A stretch of DNA of 64,000 nt, from positions 1,926,501 to 1,990,500 of the forward strand of contig NZ_MDGR01000007.1 in assembly GCF_002742335.1 (NCBI RefSeq). The letters are read 5' to 3'. Positions within the stretch are counted from its first letter, which is position 1. Every line of letters starts with the position of its first letter. Positions 54,013 through 62,554 of this stretch are shown in pieces. Below the pieces are notes generated by a model, which saw only the letters and a program-made list of their open reading frames with translations, did not search any database and was not told the DNA's origin. The position numbers were made by a program, and so were the translations under genes. This stretch comes from Reichenbachiella sp. 5M10. Its GTDB lineage: Bacteria > Bacteroidota > Bacteroidia > Cytophagales > Cyclobacteriaceae.

Positions 54013-55360
54013 CCTTCATAGGTAGTATCCAATCTTTGTGACGAAAGGACTCCTCAATTTTTGTCAAATCTACCTGAGGGTCGATGTACCGTTGGCTCAA
54101 CCTCCCATTCATGGCTACAAAACAATCCACATATACTGCTAGCTCCTTGCCTTCTATCTCCTCATAGTATGCTTCCAACCTATGCGCATACTCCAAGATG
54201 AAATCAGGCTGAAAGGCCATTTGCTTTTCTTGAAAAGGAGTCAAAAAGTTAGCGTTATCGACATAAAAACGCTTTCCGGATTGCAGATCGACTACCTTGA
54301 ACATGGCAGAACCCGCAGACTCCACGAGCATCACCCGCCAAGAGAATCGAAACCCCTCCTGTGTCCAAAAGAGTTCACCAGGATACATCAAATACCGAAA
54401 CGGCAGCAGCAATTGAAGCACAAAGAAAACACTAAAGAGGGCAATTTTTGCTTTTTGAATGGAAATAGTCGATTCTTGGTAATATCGGTGGTTATCAAAC
54501 TGAGACATGTCTATCCTTAACCAATGAGAAACACGTGTCACTGCACAATGTAATCGTGTGGAATCAAAGAAAATCAAAGCACTAGCAATCATCAAGTAAG
54601 GAAACATACCAATGGGAAAAAGAACGCGGGTAAGTAGATGAAATCCTACGATCATTGCAAAACCCACACCTCGCGTACGTCGAAAAAGCATCAAAAAGGG
54701 AATACTCAAATCATACAATGCTCCACCCCAACTGAAGGCATAATGAGTCCAAGTATATTGCAACAGCCCACCTATGATGGGGATATCGTATTTGGAAGGA
54801 AGCCAGATTTTGAGTGGCATGGCATCTAGCAACCAATCCGAATTGAGTTTGGCTAGTCCAGCATAGAAATAAACGATGCACAGCATCAGCTTGATCACAT
54901 CTATTGTCCACTGTGGAATGTATTGACAGGCACGGTCCGGATTTCGTTTGGCATCAAGTGAGAAATAGACATGAGCGGGCAAAAAAATCATCAGGAAACT
55001 GACTAAACTCACGAAATAGTAATGATTCAGATAAGTCGTCTTGTCCATCAATTCGATGTATGTAAAGCTCAAAAAGAAGACAACTATAGCTATGCGGTAG
55101 TGATAACCTAGCGTCACCGCCAAAGCAGACAATCCACACAATACAAAGAGAAGATAGGTCCATAGACCGATCGGTTGTACCCACTCAAAACCATAATAGT
55201 TAAAATGAAACGTTGGAGCGAGATACAGCTTTTGGATCCATCCGTTGTACCAGAAGCGAATGACGCTCCACACCATCATCAATCCAAATAAAACACGAAA
55301 GACCGCTAATGGAGCGGCCTCTGATTTTCGTGACATATAGGACATTAGCAAGTCAGACAT
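53993..55360 (-). CDS. HTTM / vitamin-K-dependent gamma-carboxylase homologue
   Basis: This 455-residue protein has several membrane helices (about 15-35, 65-85, 88-105, 112-132, 155-175 and further) and a long soluble C-terminus. It contains DKTTYLNHYYF (Asn112, His113) and YFYAGLAKLNSDW (Lys171). In human GGCX the corresponding motifs carry His160 and Lys218, and both pairs are 58 residues apart. The C-terminal domain also has NGRLSQRYIDPQVDL, like GGCX. It starts by sharing one base with the imelysin stop. It may be a membrane enzyme using menaquinol; the substrate is unknown. Confidence 0.85.
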   Translation of the reverse strand: MSDLLMSYMSRKSEAAPLAVFRVLFGLMMVWSVIRFWYNGWIQKLYLAPTFHFNYYGFEWVQPIGLWTYLLFVLCGLSALAVTLGYHYRIAIVVFFLSFTYIELMDKTTYLNHYYFVSLVSFLMIFLPAHVYFSLDAKRNPDRACQYIPQWTIDVIKLMLCIVYFYAGLAKLNSDWLLDAMPLKIWLPSKYDIPIIGGLLQYTWTHYAFSWGGALYDLSIPFLMLFRRTRGVGFAMIVGFHLLTRVLFPIGMFPYLMIASALIFFDSTRLHCAVTRVSHWLRIDMSQFDNHRYYQESTISIQKAKIALFSVFFVLQLLLPFRYLMYPGELFWTQEGFRFSWRVMLVESAGSAMFKVVDLQSGKRFYVDNANFLTPFQEKQMAFQPDFILEYAHRLEAYYEEIEGKELAVYVDCFVAMNGRLSQRYIDPQVDLTKIEESFRHKDWILPMKDEIEGL

Positions 55361-56463
55361 TAGTCCCCATCCGCGTCCTGATAGTCTACTGCTATATTGA
55401 GAGCAGAAAGCATGTCTACTTTCAAAAAGACAACGTTTTGTTGCATGAGATCATAGGTCTCTAGCATGGCAACATTGTCCGTCTCCACCTGTTCCACAAA
55501 ACTATCCGACAATTGTGAACTCTTGGTACGTACGACATCATACTGAAGATTGATGAGCTCCTCCAAAGGTTCATTGTTTTTCAAAGTACTGAGGTAAAGC
55601 AAATAACTCGCGAAACCATCTCCATCTTGATCAGAAGACTTTGATTTACCATTGAAAAAATTCTGCATACTATTCAACCCCGCTTCAAACAGTGCTTTGG
55701 AGAAATCTTCTTGGTAATAAGCCTCCACGATAGTCTCATCTTTTTGACCTGAAAATACACCTGCAGGATTACCAACTTTAGATGCTCTTACGTATTTTTC
55801 AAAATAGTACACATAGTCATTGGCTACCTTGTCGACCGCACTCACCTTTCCACTACCGTCATTGGAAACGAAATCATCACGAAACCCATCTTCCCAATCC
55901 TTCAATACAGCAGTACTCAAATCATGAAGGCGATCAACAACATCAAGCAAATACTTAGCATAATTAGCACCTAAACCAGCATCCGTATACAACATGACTA
56001 TGGAGTCATCATCACTTGCGATACCGTTGAGCAAGTAGTCAATGGCAGGGAAACCCTGCTGGTTGCGCCGAGAGGGTAATTCAAAATTATACACCCCAGT
56101 CTGAATTAATTCATCAATCGATGCAGCATCTGCGGGAAAGGTATTGGTATAGCCTTGCAAATCAGTCGATTCAGCCAATCCTATTTGAAACATCCCGACG
56201 GCCTGCCACATCAGATAACTAGCCTTCCACGCAGTACGTAGAGCAACGAGATTGGCTACAGAAGGATTCGCTACAAACGTCTCCGTCTGCGCAGACAGGG
56301 CATCAAGAGCTCCTACATAATCCGTCAGACTGGGTACAATGATGTCATCTGCCCAATGTGATAGCATCGCATGGCGATCAAAGCCATCACTCGAGTTTCC
56401 TTCATCTGTAGTACATGCCGCTGCACCCATGATCAGTGCCAACATCCACAAAATCTTTTTCAT
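55360..56463 (-). CDS. Imelysin-family lipoprotein
   Basis: The protein is 367 residues from the ATG at 56463 (MKKILWMLALIMGAAAC; ATG at 56466 also possible). It has an imelysin-like helical fold with LRTAWKASYLMWQAVGMFQIG and the central motif GFPAIDYLLNG. In iron-uptake systems of this type (IrpA/EfeO relatives) such proteins sit in the periplasm or on the surface and are thought to bind or deliver iron. Its genomic context with DUF4856 and a FecA-like receptor fits this. It has a one-base overlap with the next gene. Confidence 0.88.
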   Translation of the reverse strand: MKKILWMLALIMGAAACTTDEGNSSDGFDRHAMLSHWADDIIVPSLTDYVGALDALSAQTETFVANPSVANLVALRTAWKASYLMWQAVGMFQIGLAESTDLQGYTNTFPADAASIDELIQTGVYNFELPSRRNQQGFPAIDYLLNGIASDDDSIVMLYTDAGLGANYAKYLLDVVDRLHDLSTAVLKDWEDGFRDDFVSNDGSGKVSAVDKVANDYVYYFEKYVRASKVGNPAGVFSGQKDETIVEAYYQEDFSKALFEAGLNSMQNFFNGKSKSSDQDGDGFASYLLYLSTLKNNEPLEELINLQYDVVRTKSSQLSDSFVEQVETDNVAMLETYDLMQQNVVFLKVDMLSALNIAVDYQDADGD

Positions 56464-56529
56464 CATTTTATTTTTAAATCCTGATAATACACCAACAGTC
56501 ATCTAGATCTCAACATCCCGTAGCTGACA

Positions 56530-57726
56530 TCAGTCCGCAGCTTTGGCCACAGAGAAATTGAACTTGTCGGCTATCGTATCAGACACATCATCCAAAGTTT
56601 CCTTACTGATGCCCCAAAATCCTTCAGTCCCTAACAATGATGCAATCATAGTATCTACTTCCTCCTGCGTGAAATAAGGATGGTCCGTACCTGGCACACG
56701 AGTAAACTGAAGACTATTGATAAAACCTAAGGCTTCAGACAAAGCATGGAAAGCACCACCTTTGTTGGTGTCCAGTTTCTCTTTGCCAGACTGCAGGTAG
56801 TATACCCCTCTCACCGCCAAAACCAACGAGATATTCTCTTGGATGATTTCTGCTTGCTCGTTTCGAGTTTGGTAATCACCTGCTACGATGGCCGCTCTGC
56901 CGATCAGATAGCCTTGAAATATCTCCTCAGCAATCCCCGAAAAATCTTCGTCTTGATCTACTTTCCCAATGTACTCGTTCAAGAAACTGTCGTCCTCTCC
57001 AATCGTCACATTGGGATTGGCAGGATCTTGAGATTGGCCATAGACGTATCCGTATGCCTCGTCCCACTTGTGCTCCATTGAAGTATAGCTCTTGCTCTCT
57101 TCTACCGTACCTGCATCATTGTCTGCGACGTTGGTACCACCATCAAGCACTGTAGTGCTCAGATAATTGTTGAGAATTTGGTCTGTCATCAAGGCACCGA
57201 TGAGTGACTTGGCAAACATCTGATTATACTCTAGACCCTGTGCATTGACATAGCGTATACCATCCCCATCTGCCAGTTGCCCCGCAGTGCCCGCTGCAGC
57301 CTGTACTCCATAATTTGGAAATACCTCCGTCACTTGGTCTGTGATATAGCTATCCATGGCAGATTTGAAGGCTGCAGAAGCCGTTGCATTCGCTGAAAAA
57401 TAATCGCTTGATGCTGCTGTTTTGCTCCTCGGATTTTTATCAGAATCATTGAGTTCGGCATTGCTAAAATCATCTGCACCTTGTTGATGATCATACATCG
57501 CCAACAAACTAGCCGTTGTGTTGGCATCATCTTTCAGGGCAGTGATGATCTCTTCTGACATGGCGATTCGTGTTGTTTGCCCGTCAAACGAAACACTACT
57601 GCTACCTTCTCTTTCGAAAACATAACTCGTCGGTACATCAAAATCGATCCCTTCGTCATCACTTTGACAAGAAACCATCGTTGCGATAGCTAGACTCAAT
57701 AATCCACTTCTTAGAACTTTACACAT
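56530..57726 (-). CDS. DUF4856 lipoprotein
   Basis: This 398-residue protein has a lipoprotein signal (MCKVLRSGLLSLAIATMVSC). The mature part is helical with NMKELLTALK-like sections and SYTSMEHKWDEAYGYVYG (about 217-234), a DUF4856 hallmark. DUF4856 proteins are found beside imelysin genes in Bacteroidota and resemble it in fold. It is the first gene of the operon and the promoter lies about 40 bases upstream (TTG...TAGATTTG). Confidence 0.87.
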   Translation of the reverse strand: MCKVLRSGLLSLAIATMVSCQSDDEGIDFDVPTSYVFEREGSSSVSFDGQTTRIAMSEEIITALKDDANTTASLLAMYDHQQGADDFSNAELNDSDKNPRSKTAASSDYFSANATASAAFKSAMDSYITDQVTEVFPNYGVQAAAGTAGQLADGDGIRYVNAQGLEYNQMFAKSLIGALMTDQILNNYLSTTVLDGGTNVADNDAGTVEESKSYTSMEHKWDEAYGYVYGQSQDPANPNVTIGEDDSFLNEYIGKVDQDEDFSGIAEEIFQGYLIGRAAIVAGDYQTRNEQAEIIQENISLVLAVRGVYYLQSGKEKLDTNKGGAFHALSEALGFINSLQFTRVPGTDHPYFTQEEVDTMIASLLGTEGFWGISKETLDDVSDTIADKFNFSVAKAAD

Positions 57727-57764
57727 AAGCTTTTACTTAATTCAGACTAAATACAAATAGAAGG

Positions 57765-57794
57765 CAAATCTAATCATACAATCGTATATATCAA
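57765..57794 (-). promoter_or_regulatory. Promoter of the iron operon (TTG-N19-TAGATTTG)
   Basis: On the minus strand TTG (57792-57794) is followed after 19 bases by TAGATTTG (57765-57772), which fits the Bacteroidota -33/-7 consensus. The -7 box is 39 bases upstream of the DUF4856 ATG. Confidence 0.7.
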
Positions 57795-57862
57795 CCAAGA
57801 GGTCAATAATTTGAACCTCAGCCCTTTTAAGTGAGTTATTGCCGGGGTTAAATAGGAGGATT

Positions 57863-57894
57863 AAAATATATTTAGATTACTCTAAATATATTTT
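57863..57894. promoter_or_regulatory. 32-base palindrome, candidate MntR/DtxR-type operator
   Basis: A perfect 14-base inverted repeat (57863-57876 with 57881-57894) surrounds the central TTAC. The inner part reads TTTAGA-TTAC-TCTAAA. It ends 2 bases before the -7 box TACCTTTG and 30 bases before the regulator ATG. Such long symmetric sites are typical for dimeric DtxR-family proteins, and the position suits autorepression. Confidence 0.7.
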
Positions 57895-57896
57895 TC

Positions 57897-57904
57897 TACC
57901 TTTG
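57897..57904 (+). promoter_or_regulatory. -7 box (TACCTTTG) of the manganese/metal operon
   Basis: It matches TAnnTTTG exactly, 20 bases upstream of the regulator ATG at 57925. The region expected to hold the -33 element is covered by the palindrome, so the operator and promoter overlap. Confidence 0.65.
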
Positions 57905-57924
57905 TCTTTTATACTCAGAGATCC

Positions 57925-58581
57925 ATGCTTAGCTACGCTGAAGAAAACTACCTCAAAGCCATCTATCACCTCTCCGATTCGGGCCGACACTCCGTCGGCA
58001 CCAACGCCATATCCGAAGTACTCAAAACCAAACCCGCTTCGGTCAGCGACATGATCAAAAGGCTCAGTGACAAAGGCTATGTCTCCTACAAAAAATACAA
58101 AGGCGTCAATGTCGCCATCAAGGGAAAAAAGGCCGCATTGCAAGTCATCAGAAAACATAGACTTTGGGAGGTTTTTTTAGTTGACAAGCTACATTTCAAT
58201 TGGGATGAAGTCCATGACATTGCCGAACAATTGGAGCACATCAAATCCCCCCTACTTGTAAAAAAACTAGATGCTTTTTTGGGGTTCCCGAAGATAGACC
58301 CACATGGTGATCCAATCCCCGACGAAAATGGAGAAATCATCGTGGGCAAAAAAGTTCCGCTCACGGATGTAGCACTCCACAAGCAAGTAATGGTGACGGG
58401 TGTAGAAAGTTCCGAGTCCGACTTCTTATCGCATCTTGACAAAATCAACATTACACTGGGCACCAAGATCACAATCCTTGACATCAACAATTTCGATGGG
58501 TCAATGCACGTAGACATTCAAGGACATCCAACCCTTTTCATATCCAAACAAGTCGCAGACAACCTGCTAGTTACCGAATAA
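57925..58581 (+). CDS. mntR: MntR/DtxR-family metal-dependent transcriptional regulator
   Basis: In this 218-residue protein an N-terminal winged HTH (1-65, EENYLKAIYHLSD) is followed by the DtxR metal-binding/dimerisation domain (about 70-140) and a C-terminal FeoA/SH3-like domain (about 150-215). Residues aligned to DtxR metal ligands are His78, Glu82, His97, Glu101, Glu104 and His105. Position 102 of DtxR (Cys in iron-sensing proteins) is Glu101 here, as in manganese-sensing MntR. Asn8 replaces the N-terminal Met/Asp ligand, so metal selectivity should be tested. It starts the operon and probably represses it. Confidence 0.88.
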   Translation: MLSYAEENYLKAIYHLSDSGRHSVGTNAISEVLKTKPASVSDMIKRLSDKGYVSYKKYKGVNVAIKGKKAALQVIRKHRLWEVFLVDKLHFNWDEVHDIAEQLEHIKSPLLVKKLDAFLGFPKIDPHGDPIPDENGEIIVGKKVPLTDVALHKQVMVTGVESSESDFLSHLDKINITLGTKITILDINNFDGSMHVDIQGHPTLFISKQVADNLLVTE

Positions 58582-58584
58582 ACT

Positions 58585-59505
58585 ATGATCCACAACACGA
58601 GAATACTAATGAGCCTAGTGCTCCTCGCTACACTCCTCTCCTGTCAACCCAAACAAAAGATGGCCTCTGACACCATACGAGTGGTCACGACTACAGGTAT
58701 GATTTACGATGCGGTCCTGCGGATAGGTGGTGATAAAGTGACCGCTCAAGCACTCATGGGCCCTGGTGTAGACCCTCATCTCTACAAAGCCACACAAGGA
58801 GATCTCCAAAAACTGCAAGCAGCAGATATTGTATTCTACAACGGCCTACACTTAGAAGGTAAAATGGGTGAGGTCTTCGAAAAACTCAGTCGTATCAAGA
58901 ACGTAGAGGCCATAGCTGCTCACTTGCCTGATAGTTTACTTCGTGAAAGCGAAACCTATGCCGGCACCTTTGACCCTCATATTTGGTTTGACGTCTCACT
59001 ATGGGCACAAGCAATCTCTTCGGTAGGCACCTATCTCGCTACATACGATGAGGACAATGCGTCTTACTACCAAGCCAACACACAAGCCTATTTGAGTCAA
59101 CTGGACTCACTTGATCAGGCCGTGAAGACTGCCATCCATAGTATCCCGGACCAACAACGTATTTTGATCACAGCGCACGATGCCTTTGGGTATTTTGGAG
59201 ATGCATATGGAATCGAAGTGAGAGGCCTGCAGGGCTTGTCGACCTTATCCGAACCAGGTCTTAAGGACATAGCTGACCTAGTCAACATGATCTCTCAAGA
59301 TCAAATCAAAGCGGTATTCGTCGAAACATCCGTCTCCAAAAAAGCCATCAATGCAGTGGTCGAAGGTTGTCATCAAAAAGGCCATCAAGTGGTCATAGGT
59401 GGTAGCCTCTATTCGGATGCCATGGGGCCATTTGGTCAGTTTGAAGGAACCTACATCGGCATGGTACACACCAACGTCCAAACCATCGTAAACGCACTGA
59501 AATGA
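58585..59505 (+). CDS. TroA-like metal-binding lipoprotein of an ABC transporter
   Basis: This 306-residue protein has a lipobox LLSC (Cys20). Four ligands of the cluster-9 substrate-binding family can be placed: His65 (GVDPHLYKAT), His132 (FDPHIWFD), His198 (ITAHDAFGYF) and Asp278 (GGSLYSDAMG). This His-His-His-Asp set matches TroA, which binds Zn and Mn, and not the His-His-Glu-Asp set of Mn-specific PsaA/MntC. It delivers the metal to the permease pair. It starts 3 bases after the regulator stop and overlaps the ATPase gene by 4. Confidence 0.9.
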   Translation: MIHNTRILMSLVLLATLLSCQPKQKMASDTIRVVTTTGMIYDAVLRIGGDKVTAQALMGPGVDPHLYKATQGDLQKLQAADIVFYNGLHLEGKMGEVFEKLSRIKNVEAIAAHLPDSLLRESETYAGTFDPHIWFDVSLWAQAISSVGTYLATYDEDNASYYQANTQAYLSQLDSLDQAVKTAIHSIPDQQRILITAHDAFGYFGDAYGIEVRGLQGLSTLSEPGLKDIADLVNMISQDQIKAVFVETSVSKKAINAVVEGCHQKGHQVVIGGSLYSDAMGPFGQFEGTYIGMVHTNVQTIVNALK

Positions 59506-60293
59506 TCGTCAACGTAGAAAACCCTATACTTGAAATTCATGACCTCACAGTCACATACAGTCGAAAACCCGTCCTATGGGGAGTAGACATGACTCTACCA
59601 GCAGGATCACTTGTAGGGATCATTGGTCCCAATGGGGCAGGGAAATCCACTCTGATCAAAGCTGCCATGGGACTGGTACCTCTGAGTAGTGGATGGGTCG
59701 AGTTGTTCGGTCAACCCTTGGATGATGTGCGCAAGAAGGTCAGCTATGTACCTCAAAAGGAATCGGTCGATTGGGACTTTCCTGCCTCAGTCAGAGATGT
59801 AGTCGTCATGGGACGCTATGCCAAAGTCGGTTTATTCAAACGTCCACGAAAAGCAGACTATGAAGCCGCTGACTATGCCATCGAACAGGTCAAAATGCAA
59901 GAATTCGCTAACCGTCAAATCAGTCAGCTCTCCGGTGGACAACAGCAACGTGTATTCCTAGCTCGGGCATTGGCACAAAATGCTGACTTATACTTCATGG
60001 ATGAGCCATTTGCGGGGGTTGATGCTGCTACCGAAAAAGCCATCATACACATTCTCAAACAGATGTCTGAACAGGGCAAAACGGTCATCGTGGTTCATCA
60101 TGACCTTCAAACTGTGACCAAGTACTTCGATTGGGTAGTACAGCTCAATACACGTTTGGTAGCTTCTGGTCCCGTCGACCAGGTATTTACCCAAGAGCTG
60201 CTCCAAGAAACTTATGGTGGCAAGCTGACCATCCTATCGGATGTAGGTCAGTTACTCAAAAAACAAGATTTCCCTACACGAGACGTCACCTGA
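59502..60293 (+). CDS. ATP-binding subunit of the metal ABC transporter
   Basis: This 263-residue ABC ATPase has Walker A GPNGAGKST, signature LSGGQQQRV and Walker B LYFMDEPF. The family is that of zinc/manganese transporters (cluster 9). It drives import by the two permeases encoded downstream. The ATG overlaps the binding-protein stop by 4 bases, and its stop shares one base with the permease ATG, so the whole operon is tightly coupled. Confidence 0.93.
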   Translation: MIVNVENPILEIHDLTVTYSRKPVLWGVDMTLPAGSLVGIIGPNGAGKSTLIKAAMGLVPLSSGWVELFGQPLDDVRKKVSYVPQKESVDWDFPASVRDVVVMGRYAKVGLFKRPRKADYEAADYAIEQVKMQEFANRQISQLSGGQQQRVFLARALAQNADLYFMDEPFAGVDAATEKAIIHILKQMSEQGKTVIVVHHDLQTVTKYFDWVVQLNTRLVASGPVDQVFTQELLQETYGGKLTILSDVGQLLKKQDFPTRDVT

Positions 60294-61594
60294 TGGAAGA
60301 TTTGATTGCATTTTTTTCATTTCAAGACCCTAACGTACGCTATGTGGCCGCAGGTTCTGTGCTGTTAGCGATTAGTTCCGCTCTAGTGGGTTGCTTCACC
60401 TTTCTCAAGAAAAAAGCCCTCGTCGGAGATGCTGTATCCCACGCCGTACTGCCTGGGGTATGCTTGGCTTTTCTAATTTCAGGTACGAAAAACCCGCTCT
60501 ACCTGATCATCGGTGCTTTCATCACTGGTTGGTTGTCATTGATCCTCATAGATTTCATAACTCGAATGAGTAAAATCAAAGAAGATACTTCTATAGGTTT
60601 GATTCTATCGGTGTTTTTTGGAGTCGGCATCCTCTTGCTCACCATGATCCAGCACTCCGGCAATGCCGCACAGACAGGGTTGGATTCGTTTCTTTTCGGA
60701 AAAGCAGCGGCACTCGTTGGTCAAGATTTGATTGTTTTCAGCAGCATCAGCATCGTTCTGGTCGTGGCAGTCTTACTCTTTTACAAAGAGTTTGCATTGA
60801 TCTCTTTTGATGAAAACTTTGCCAAATCCATCGGTTTTCCTGTCAAGCGACTGGAATTGGTACTGACGACTTTGACAGTATTGGCGGTAGTCACAGGCAT
60901 CCAAGCGGTCGGTGTGGTCTTGATGGCAGCTATGCTTATTACTCCTGCTGCTGCTGCACGCTTCTGGACTGACAAACTGAGTACCATGCTAATCATTGCA
61001 GCGACCTTTGGTGCAATCTCTGGGATCAGTGGAGCCTTCATCTCATACACGGCACCTGCCATGCCGACAGGACCCTGGATCGTCCTAGTTGTATCTATGC
61101 TGGCCCTGTTGTCGTTTTTCGTCGCTCCCGGCAAAGGAATACTCTACCGTCTCTACCGTCAGTATAAAATCAAGAGTCGCATCCTCAACGAAAACATCCT
61201 CAAGCTATTTTATCAATTGTCTGAATCGGACGAGGACCACCAAACAGCTCGGACGGTATCCGAATTGCAGGCCAAGCGTCCTATTCCACTCGCTACACTC
61301 AACAAAGGACTGAGGATACTTCGTTTTCAGGGCTATCTCAACAACAGAGACGGAAGATGGAGCTTGACACGTGAAGGCCTTATCAAAGGACAGCGCATTG
61401 TTAAACTACACAGGCTATGGGAGGTCTACCTCACCCAATACCTTCGCATAGCTCCTGACCATGTACACGAGGACGCAGACAACATCGAGCATATCCTCAC
61501 TCCCGAATTAGAAAGTAGGCTGGAAGCACTGCTTGACTACCCAGACAGTGACCCGCACAGTTCGACTATACCCTACGACCCAAACATAAAATAA
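60293..61594 (+). CDS. Metal ABC permease fused to a DtxR-type metal-sensor domain
   Basis: The protein is 433 residues from the ATG at 60293 (an upstream in-frame codon at 60131 lies within the ATPase gene). Residues 1-280 form an ABC-3 permease (VSHAVLPGVCLAFL, TPAAAARFW, 8 or so helices). Residues about 285-433 have a winged-helix part (TLNKGLRILRFQGYLNN) and a dimerisation/metal part (KLHRLWEVYLTQYL, VHEDADNIEHILTPELE, DPHSSTIP). Residues aligned with DtxR ligands are His373, Glu377, His392, Asp396, Glu399 and His400. The sensor part should face the cytosol, so it may gate transport by intracellular metal. Confidence 0.9.
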   Translation: MEDLIAFFSFQDPNVRYVAAGSVLLAISSALVGCFTFLKKKALVGDAVSHAVLPGVCLAFLISGTKNPLYLIIGAFITGWLSLILIDFITRMSKIKEDTSIGLILSVFFGVGILLLTMIQHSGNAAQTGLDSFLFGKAAALVGQDLIVFSSISIVLVVAVLLFYKEFALISFDENFAKSIGFPVKRLELVLTTLTVLAVVTGIQAVGVVLMAAMLITPAAAARFWTDKLSTMLIIAATFGAISGISGAFISYTAPAMPTGPWIVLVVSMLALLSFFVAPGKGILYRLYRQYKIKSRILNENILKLFYQLSESDEDHQTARTVSELQAKRPIPLATLNKGLRILRFQGYLNNRDGRWSLTREGLIKGQRIVKLHRLWEVYLTQYLRIAPDHVHEDADNIEHILTPELESRLEALLDYPDSDPHSSTIPYDPNIK

Positions 61595-62481
61595 TGGACG
61601 CATTCTACATCATCGCTACTGGATCTTTTGTTGCCATTGCCTGTGGTCTCTTGGGTTGTTTTCTCATTTTGAGAAAAATGGCTATGGTAGGTGATGCCAT
61701 CTCACATGCGGTCCTCCCGGGTATCGTTCTCGCTTTTTTATTGAGTGGTAGTCGAGACTCTGTGACCATGCTGATCGGCGCTGGACTGATTGGTGTATTG
61801 ACGACCTTTTTGATTGAGTTTTTTCACAAGAAAGGAAACTTACAATCCGATGCAGCCATTGGTGTGACTTTCACGTGGTTGTTTGCTCTCGGAGTGATTC
61901 TCATCTCCGTCTACGCAGGTGAAGTAGACCTAGATCAAGACTGTGTGCTGCATGGTGAGATTGCGTATGTCCCCTTGGACCTATGGATTGGAGCCGATGG
62001 CATCATCTATGGCCCAAGACCTCTATATGTGGCAGCAGCGGTATTGGTGGTTATGCTTTTGTTCGTTGTGCTGGGGTACAAAGAACTGTACTTGACGACT
62101 TTTGACCCGGCCTTTGCTTCAGCAATAGGCATATCCACTGCAGTGTGGCACTACTTGCTCATGAGTGCTGTATCCATCACTACGGTCGCTTCGTTCGAAT
62201 CTGTGGGTGCAATCTTGGTAGTATCCCTACTGATTGCTCCGCCAGCTACAGCCTACCTACTCACCGAAAACCTCAAAGTCATGATGCTCATCACTGCACT
62301 CCTTGGTATACTCGTCTCAGTGACGGGTTACTATTTGGCGGTAGCGCTTGATGGGTCTATTGCAGGGGCCATGTCTACGATGGCAGGAGTCTTCTTTGCC
62401 CTTGCTTTTGTGTTTTCTCCAAGTGGGGGGCTGTTATCCAGAGTCTTCAAAAGCAACCATCCACTCCCTACAAAACAATAA
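61594..62481 (+). CDS. Second permease of the metal ABC transporter
   Basis: This 295-residue ABC-3 family permease has about eight membrane helices, with GDAISHAVLPGIVLAFLLSG and APPATAYLLTEN. It lacks the sensor domain seen in its partner, so the pair is asymmetric. It starts at the last base of the previous gene's stop. Two different permeases suggest a heterodimer. It is the last member of the transport operon. Confidence 0.92.
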   Translation: MDAFYIIATGSFVAIACGLLGCFLILRKMAMVGDAISHAVLPGIVLAFLLSGSRDSVTMLIGAGLIGVLTTFLIEFFHKKGNLQSDAAIGVTFTWLFALGVILISVYAGEVDLDQDCVLHGEIAYVPLDLWIGADGIIYGPRPLYVAAAVLVVMLLFVVLGYKELYLTTFDPAFASAIGISTAVWHYLLMSAVSITTVASFESVGAILVVSLLIAPPATAYLLTENLKVMMLITALLGILVSVTGYYLAVALDGSIAGAMSTMAGVFFALAFVFSPSGGLLSRVFKSNHPLPTKQ

Positions 62482-62554
62482 TGCCAATGGTTACATTGTA
62501 GCGTATAAACCTTATCTTTCTATAACGGCCACTGCGCCTTCAAAATATCCCGCC

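Noticed and set aside
60131-60292. N-terminal extension of the permease frame
   Set aside because: It overlaps the ATPase gene; the ATG at 60293 fits the permease start and the stop/start overlap.
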